This document shows positions 60,741 through 64,000 of a stretch of 64,000 nucleotides of DNA, piece after piece. The stretch comes from Streptomyces parvus (lineage in GTDB: Bacteria > Actinomycetota > Actinomycetes > Streptomycetales > Streptomycetaceae). The notes below the pieces were generated by a model. The model was not told the origin of the DNA. It saw nothing but the letters and a program-made list of their open reading frames with translations, and ran no database searches. Each line of letters starts with the position of its first letter. Within the stretch, counting starts at the first letter, position 1. Where the stretch lies: positions 664,930-728,929 of the forward strand of contig NZ_BMRY01000004.1 of NCBI RefSeq assembly GCF_014648875.1, written 5' to 3'. The position numbers and the translations under genes are program-made.

Positions 60741-62324
60741 ATGCCGCCTGCTCCGCCCCCAACCCCCGGTGAACCCTCCGTGGAGCGTGGGGCGTCGGGC
60801 GCGAGCCCCGGTACGCCGCCGGTTCCTGGTGCCGAAGGCGTACGGGGAGGACGCGTCGCGGGCGGTGCGCACGGGCCGGAACACCTGCGGGCCCTCACCG
60901 CCATCGTCCTGGACGCCCTGGCGGACGCCGCCCCGGCCCGGGGCGGGCCGCTGCCCGCCGGGGGGCCCGAGGCCGTGGAGCAGAACACCCGGGCCCTCTG
61001 CTCCCCGGTCCTGCCGGAGGAGGGCGTCGGCCCCGAGGCGGCGCTCGGGGACGTGGTCCGTGCGGTCGCGGAAGGGGCCGCCGACCCGGCCGACCCCGCC
61101 TGCGTCGCCCATCTCCACTGCCCGCCGCTCGCCGTGGCCGCCGCGGCAGACCTGGCGGGGGCGGCCCTCAACCCCTCCATGGACTCCTGGGACCAGGCGC
61201 CCGCCGCCGGGGTGATCGAGGAGCTGACCACAGCGGCCCTGGCCCGGCTCGTCCACCCCACGGCCCCCGCCCCCGACGCGCTCATCACCAGTGGCGGCAC
61301 CGAGTCCAACCTGGTCGCCCTGCTCCTCGCCCGGGAACGGGCGGCAGGCGGTCCGCTGCGCGTGGTGACCGGCGCCAACGCCCACCACAGCGTCCACCGC
61401 GCCGCCTGGATGCTCGGCCTGCCCGCCCCCACGGTCGTCGCCTGCAAGAGCGGCCGGATCGACCCGGCCGCCCTCGACCATGCGCTGACCGGCCTCGCCG
61501 GATCGCCGCTCCTGGTCGTCGCCACCGCCGGGACCACCGACGAGGGGCGCATCGACCCGCTCCCGGAGATCGCCCGCATCGCCGAACGGCACACCGCCCA
61601 GCTCCACGTCGATGCCGCGTACGGCGGACCGCTGCTGTTCAGCGAACACCTGGCTCCTCGGCTCGCGGGCCTGGAGCGCGCCGCCACCGTCACGTTCGAC
61701 CTGCACAAACTCGGCTGGCAGCCCGTCGCCGCCGGAGTGCTGGCCGTCGCCGACGCCGGGATGCTCGCCCCGCTGTCCCTGCGCGCCGACTACCTCAACG
61801 CCGACGACGACACCGAGGCCGGACTCCCGGACCTGCTGGGCCGCTCGATCCGCACCACCCGACGCCCCGACGCCCTGAAGATGGCGGTCACCTTCCGCGC
61901 CCTCGGACGCCGGGGGCTCGGCGCCCTGGTGGAGCACTGCGTGCGTACGGCCGACGAATTCTGCCGGGCCGTCGACGCGCACCCCCGGCTCCGCCTGCGC
62001 CCGGGCGGAGCCGGGATCAGCACCGTCCTGTTCCGCCCCGCCGTGGCCGACGCGCTGGGCGACGAGGCGGGCGACGCCGTGGTCGCCGCCGTCCGCCGCA
62101 CCCTGCTCGCCGAGGGGCGCGCCGTTCTCGGCCGCGCGGTGGCGGAGGACGGCGACGGCCGCAGCCGCCTCTGGCTGAAGGCCACCCTGCTGCACCCGAA
62201 CGCCGCGACGGCCGAACTGCTCCCGCTGCTCGACCTCGTCACGGCGGCGGCGGACCGTGCCCTGCGGGAAGCCTCGGCGGCCGAAGGTACCGAGGCCCCC
62301 GAGACGGAAAGGCTGTCGCCATGA
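60741..62324 (+). CDS. PLP-dependent decarboxylase (lysine/ornithine/diaminobutyrate type, DesA-like)
   Basis: The 527-residue group II decarboxylase starts ATG 60741. A Pro/Gly-rich N-terminal segment of about 45 residues precedes the conserved fold. Key elements are SMDSWDQAPAAGVIEEL, LITSGGTESNLVALLLARE, HVDAAYGG and the Schiff-base lysine in TFDLHKLGWQPVAAGVLAV. In desferrioxamine synthesis DesA decarboxylates lysine to cadaverine. This copy is longer than the DesA I know, and its substrate could be another diamino acid. The iron box upstream and the hydroxylase 70 bp downstream place it in siderophore production. Confidence 0.9.
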   Translation: MPPAPPPTPGEPSVERGASGASPGTPPVPGAEGVRGGRVAGGAHGPEHLRALTAIVLDALADAAPARGGPLPAGGPEAVEQNTRALCSPVLPEEGVGPEAALGDVVRAVAEGAADPADPACVAHLHCPPLAVAAAADLAGAALNPSMDSWDQAPAAGVIEELTTAALARLVHPTAPAPDALITSGGTESNLVALLLARERAAGGPLRVVTGANAHHSVHRAAWMLGLPAPTVVACKSGRIDPAALDHALTGLAGSPLLVVATAGTTDEGRIDPLPEIARIAERHTAQLHVDAAYGGPLLFSEHLAPRLAGLERAATVTFDLHKLGWQPVAAGVLAVADAGMLAPLSLRADYLNADDDTEAGLPDLLGRSIRTTRRPDALKMAVTFRALGRRGLGALVEHCVRTADEFCRAVDAHPRLRLRPGGAGISTVLFRPAVADALGDEAGDAVVAAVRRTLLAEGRAVLGRAVAEDGDGRSRLWLKATLLHPNAATAELLPLLDLVTAAADRALREASAAEGTEAPETERLSP

Positions 62325-62394
62325 CGTCGACGATGCGCACGACTCGCCCGGGACCGCCCCTCGCCGCACCCGCGACACCCGCCGGAGGAACCCG

Positions 62395-63801
62395 ATGACA
62401 CCCGGACCGCGCACGCCGCCCCTCGATCTGCTGGGGGTGGGGGCAGGGCCCTTCAACCTCTCGCTCGCCGCACTGGCCGACGGCGTTCCCGGGCTGCGCG
62501 CCGCCTTTCACGAGCAGCGGGCAGCCTTCCACTGGCACCCCGGGCTGCTCATCGAGGGCGCGACCCTGCAAGTGCCCTTTCTGGCGGACCTGGTGAGCCT
62601 CGTCGAGCCCACCAGCCCCTGGTCGTACCTCAACTACATCAAGGTCCGCCGCAGGCTCTTCCCGTTCTACTTCGCCGAGCGCTTCCACATCCACCGCTCG
62701 GAGTTCGACAACTACCTGCGCTGGGTGAGCACCGAACTGCCCTCCACCCGCTTCGGCCACCGCGTCGACACCGTCGCCTGGGACCCCGGACAGGGCGCGT
62801 TCGCCGTGGAGTTCACCCGGCTGGGCCCGGACGGGGAGACCCTGAGGACCGGGCTGACCCATGCCCGTAACCTCGCCCTCGGCGTCGGCACGGCACCCCA
62901 CGTCCCCGAGCCGCTGCGGGAGCCGGCCCGCGACCCCGCCTCCCTCGTGCTGCACTCGGCGGACTATCTCGCCCAGCGGGACCGGCTGCTGGCCGTCCGC
63001 CACATCACCGTCGTCGGCTCGGGCCAGTCGGGCGCCGAAGTCCTGCTGGACCTGCTGCGGTCGAGGCCCGAGGGAGCGGAGGGGCTGACCTGGCTGGCCC
63101 GTACGCCGGCCTTCGCGCCCATGGAGTACAGCAAGATCGGTCTGGAGCAGTTCACCCCCGACTACACCCGCTACTTCCACGGACTCCCGCAGGCCACCCG
63201 GGACCGGCTCCTGCCCCGCCAGTGGCAGCTCTACAAGGGCGTCAGCGGGGACACGCTCGGGGACATCCACGACGAGCTGTACCGGCGCAGCCTCGGCGGC
63301 GACTGGCCCGACGTCACGCTCACGCCCGGCATCGAGGTCACCGGCGCCGCCACCACGGGGGAAGGACGCATCGAACTGAGCGTCGAGCACGGCCAGCAGG
63401 AGGCGAAGGGCCGGCTCGTCACGGACGCCGTCGTCCTCGCCACCGGCTACCGGGAGCGCCCCGTCGACACGCTGCTCGCCGCCCTCGCTCCGTACGTCGT
63501 CCGCGACGAGGCAGGGCGTCCGCAGGTCGACGCGGTCCAACGGCTGGTGCTGGCACCGGAGATCGCCGGTTCCGTCTTCGTGCAGAACGCCGAACGGCAC
63601 ACGCACGGCGTCGGCACACCGGATCTGGGCCTGGCCGCCTGGCGGTCCGCCGTCATCGTCAACGCGCTGACGGGCAAGGAGTTCTACCCGCTGCCGGAGC
63701 GCACGGCGTTCACCACGTTCGGCCTCGGCACACAGGACCGGGACGACCAGGACCGTGGCGAGCGGGGCACGTCGGCACGTCCGGCCGAAGAACGACGCTG
63801 A
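62395..63801 (+). CDS. Lysine/ornithine/diamine N-monooxygenase (DesB/SidA/IucD family)
   Basis: The 468-residue flavoenzyme starts ATG 62395 after GGAGGAA. FAD binding is GVGAGPFNLSLAALA, NADPH binding VVGSGQSGAEVLLDLLRS, and the family ATGY motif is in VVLATGYRERPVDTLL. Substrate-recognition segments LVSLVEPTSPWSYLNYIKVRRRLFPFYF and PTEYSKIGLE-like MEYSKIGLEQFTPDY are also present. It N-hydroxylates a primary amine, the first step to a hydroxamate. The paired decarboxylase upstream suggests the substrate is a diamine such as cadaverine. No desC/desD-like acyltransferase or synthetase follows. Confidence 0.93.
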   Translation: MTPGPRTPPLDLLGVGAGPFNLSLAALADGVPGLRAAFHEQRAAFHWHPGLLIEGATLQVPFLADLVSLVEPTSPWSYLNYIKVRRRLFPFYFAERFHIHRSEFDNYLRWVSTELPSTRFGHRVDTVAWDPGQGAFAVEFTRLGPDGETLRTGLTHARNLALGVGTAPHVPEPLREPARDPASLVLHSADYLAQRDRLLAVRHITVVGSGQSGAEVLLDLLRSRPEGAEGLTWLARTPAFAPMEYSKIGLEQFTPDYTRYFHGLPQATRDRLLPRQWQLYKGVSGDTLGDIHDELYRRSLGGDWPDVTLTPGIEVTGAATTGEGRIELSVEHGQQEAKGRLVTDAVVLATGYRERPVDTLLAALAPYVVRDEAGRPQVDAVQRLVLAPEIAGSVFVQNAERHTHGVGTPDLGLAAWRSAVIVNALTGKEFYPLPERTAFTTFGLGTQDRDDQDRGERGTSARPAEERR

Positions 63802-63805
63802 CGGC

Positions 63806-63852
63806 CGCGGCCGGGCCGCACGGTGGGGATTTCACCGTGCGGCCCGGCCGCG
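63806..63852. terminator. Bidirectional terminator, perfect 20-bp stem
   Basis: The arms 63806-63825 and 63833-63852 are perfect reverse complements around the loop GGGATTT. It lies between the convergent N-monooxygenase and etfA genes and should stop transcription from both sides. Confidence 0.93.
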
Positions 63853-63873
63853 TTCTGTTCACTTACCGGAAGA

Positions 63874-64000
63874 TCAGCCCTTGCGGGTGTTGATCTCGTC
63901 GGTGAGCTGGGGCACGACGGCGAAGAGGTCGCCGATGACGCCGTAGTCGACGAGTTCGAAGATCGGGGCTTCGGCGTCCTTGTTGATCGCGACGATGGTC
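63874..64000 (-). CDS. etfA: Electron transfer flavoprotein alpha subunit, C-terminal end (partial)
   Basis: Reading inward from the right window edge on the minus strand gives TIVAINKDAEAPIFELVDYG, then VIGDLFAVVPQLTDEINTRKG and a TGA stop at 63876-63874. This is the characteristic end of EtfA, the FAD-binding domain. The rest of the gene, and probably etfB, lies beyond the window. ETF accepts electrons from acyl-CoA dehydrogenases such as that at 52.2-53.4 kb. Confidence 0.93.
   Translation of the reverse strand, partial: TIVAINKDAEAPIFELVDYGVIGDLFAVVPQLTDEINTRKG

Noticed and set aside
60741..63801. A full desferrioxamine cluster
   Set aside because: Only the decarboxylase and hydroxylase are present. 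A 20-bp terminator and convergent etfA follow, so desC and desD are not here.

Overview
The window is high-G+C actinobacterial DNA, almost certainly a Streptomyces chromosome. The evidence is a very strong GC bias at third codon positions, frequent GTG starts, four-base ATGA/GTGA gene overlaps, and hallmark Streptomyces loci: the 2-methylisoborneol operon, gluABCD, a SigB/SigF-type sigma factor, monomeric isocitrate dehydrogenase and a DmdR/IdeR-type iron box. I see no tRNA or rRNA gene, CRISPR array, insertion sequence or phage gene. Two genes are cut by the window ends: a cytochrome P450 on the left and etfA on the right.

Layout. 0.8-7.9 kb: a Gfo/Idh/MocA dehydrogenase divergent from a GntR regulator with two matching palindromes between them, then a coupled carbohydrate ABC transporter (lipoprotein, permease, single-domain ATPase), a ROK kinase and a membrane protein. 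8.4-12.1 kb: the most notable locus, a three-gene operon encoding a family 2B encapsulin shell protein with a cyclic-nucleotide-binding domain (EshA type), 2-methylisoborneol synthase with a long disordered N-terminus, and geranyl diphosphate 2-C-methyltransferase. 12.4-17.3 kb: fused PcaL, a metallo-beta-lactamase-fold protein, exonuclease III, a Clp-N/HTH protein with an elaborate palindromic and probably leaderless promoter, a short-chain dehydrogenase and a small conserved protein. 17.5-20.7 kb: gluABCD. 20.9-30.7 kb: L,D-transpeptidase and MurJ paralogue (divergent), gamma-glutamyltransferase, a GH75 chitosanase-like protein, a methionine aminopeptidase divergent from an XRE regulator, and others.

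30.8-37.1 kb: a catabolic operon of nitrilase-type amidase, class III aminotransferase, dihydropyrimidinase/hydantoinase, LLM flavin enzyme and NCS1 permease. This looks like import and reductive degradation of pyrimidines or hydantoins, with its own promoter and palindromic operator. 37.1-45.6 kb: secreted proteins, an amidase, the sigma factor, a histidine-kinase remnant, icd, and a membrane molybdopterin enzyme with an internal twin-arginine motif. 45.6-54.9 kb, minus strand: FAD monooxygenase, MpaB-type oxygenase, lipoate ligase, then a tightly coupled five-gene valine/isobutyrate degradation operon (mmsA, acyl-CoA dehydrogenase, 3-hydroxyisobutyryl-CoA hydrolase, mmsB, enoyl-CoA hydratase).

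55.1-59.5 kb: a B12-linked zone with two cobalamin riboswitches on opposite strands. One faces metE, its usual target. The other faces the valine operon, which is unusual. cobF lies between them. 59.6-63.8 kb: an orphan Imm49-type gene with a tandem repeat across its stop codon, then an iron-box-controlled pair of PLP decarboxylase and N-hydroxylating monooxygenase, as in hydroxamate siderophore synthesis but without the acyltransferase and synthetase genes, ending at a 20-bp terminator shared with etfA.

Limits: family assignments come from reading motifs and from memory, without database searches. Operators, promoters and regulatory links are inferences from sequence symmetry and position.
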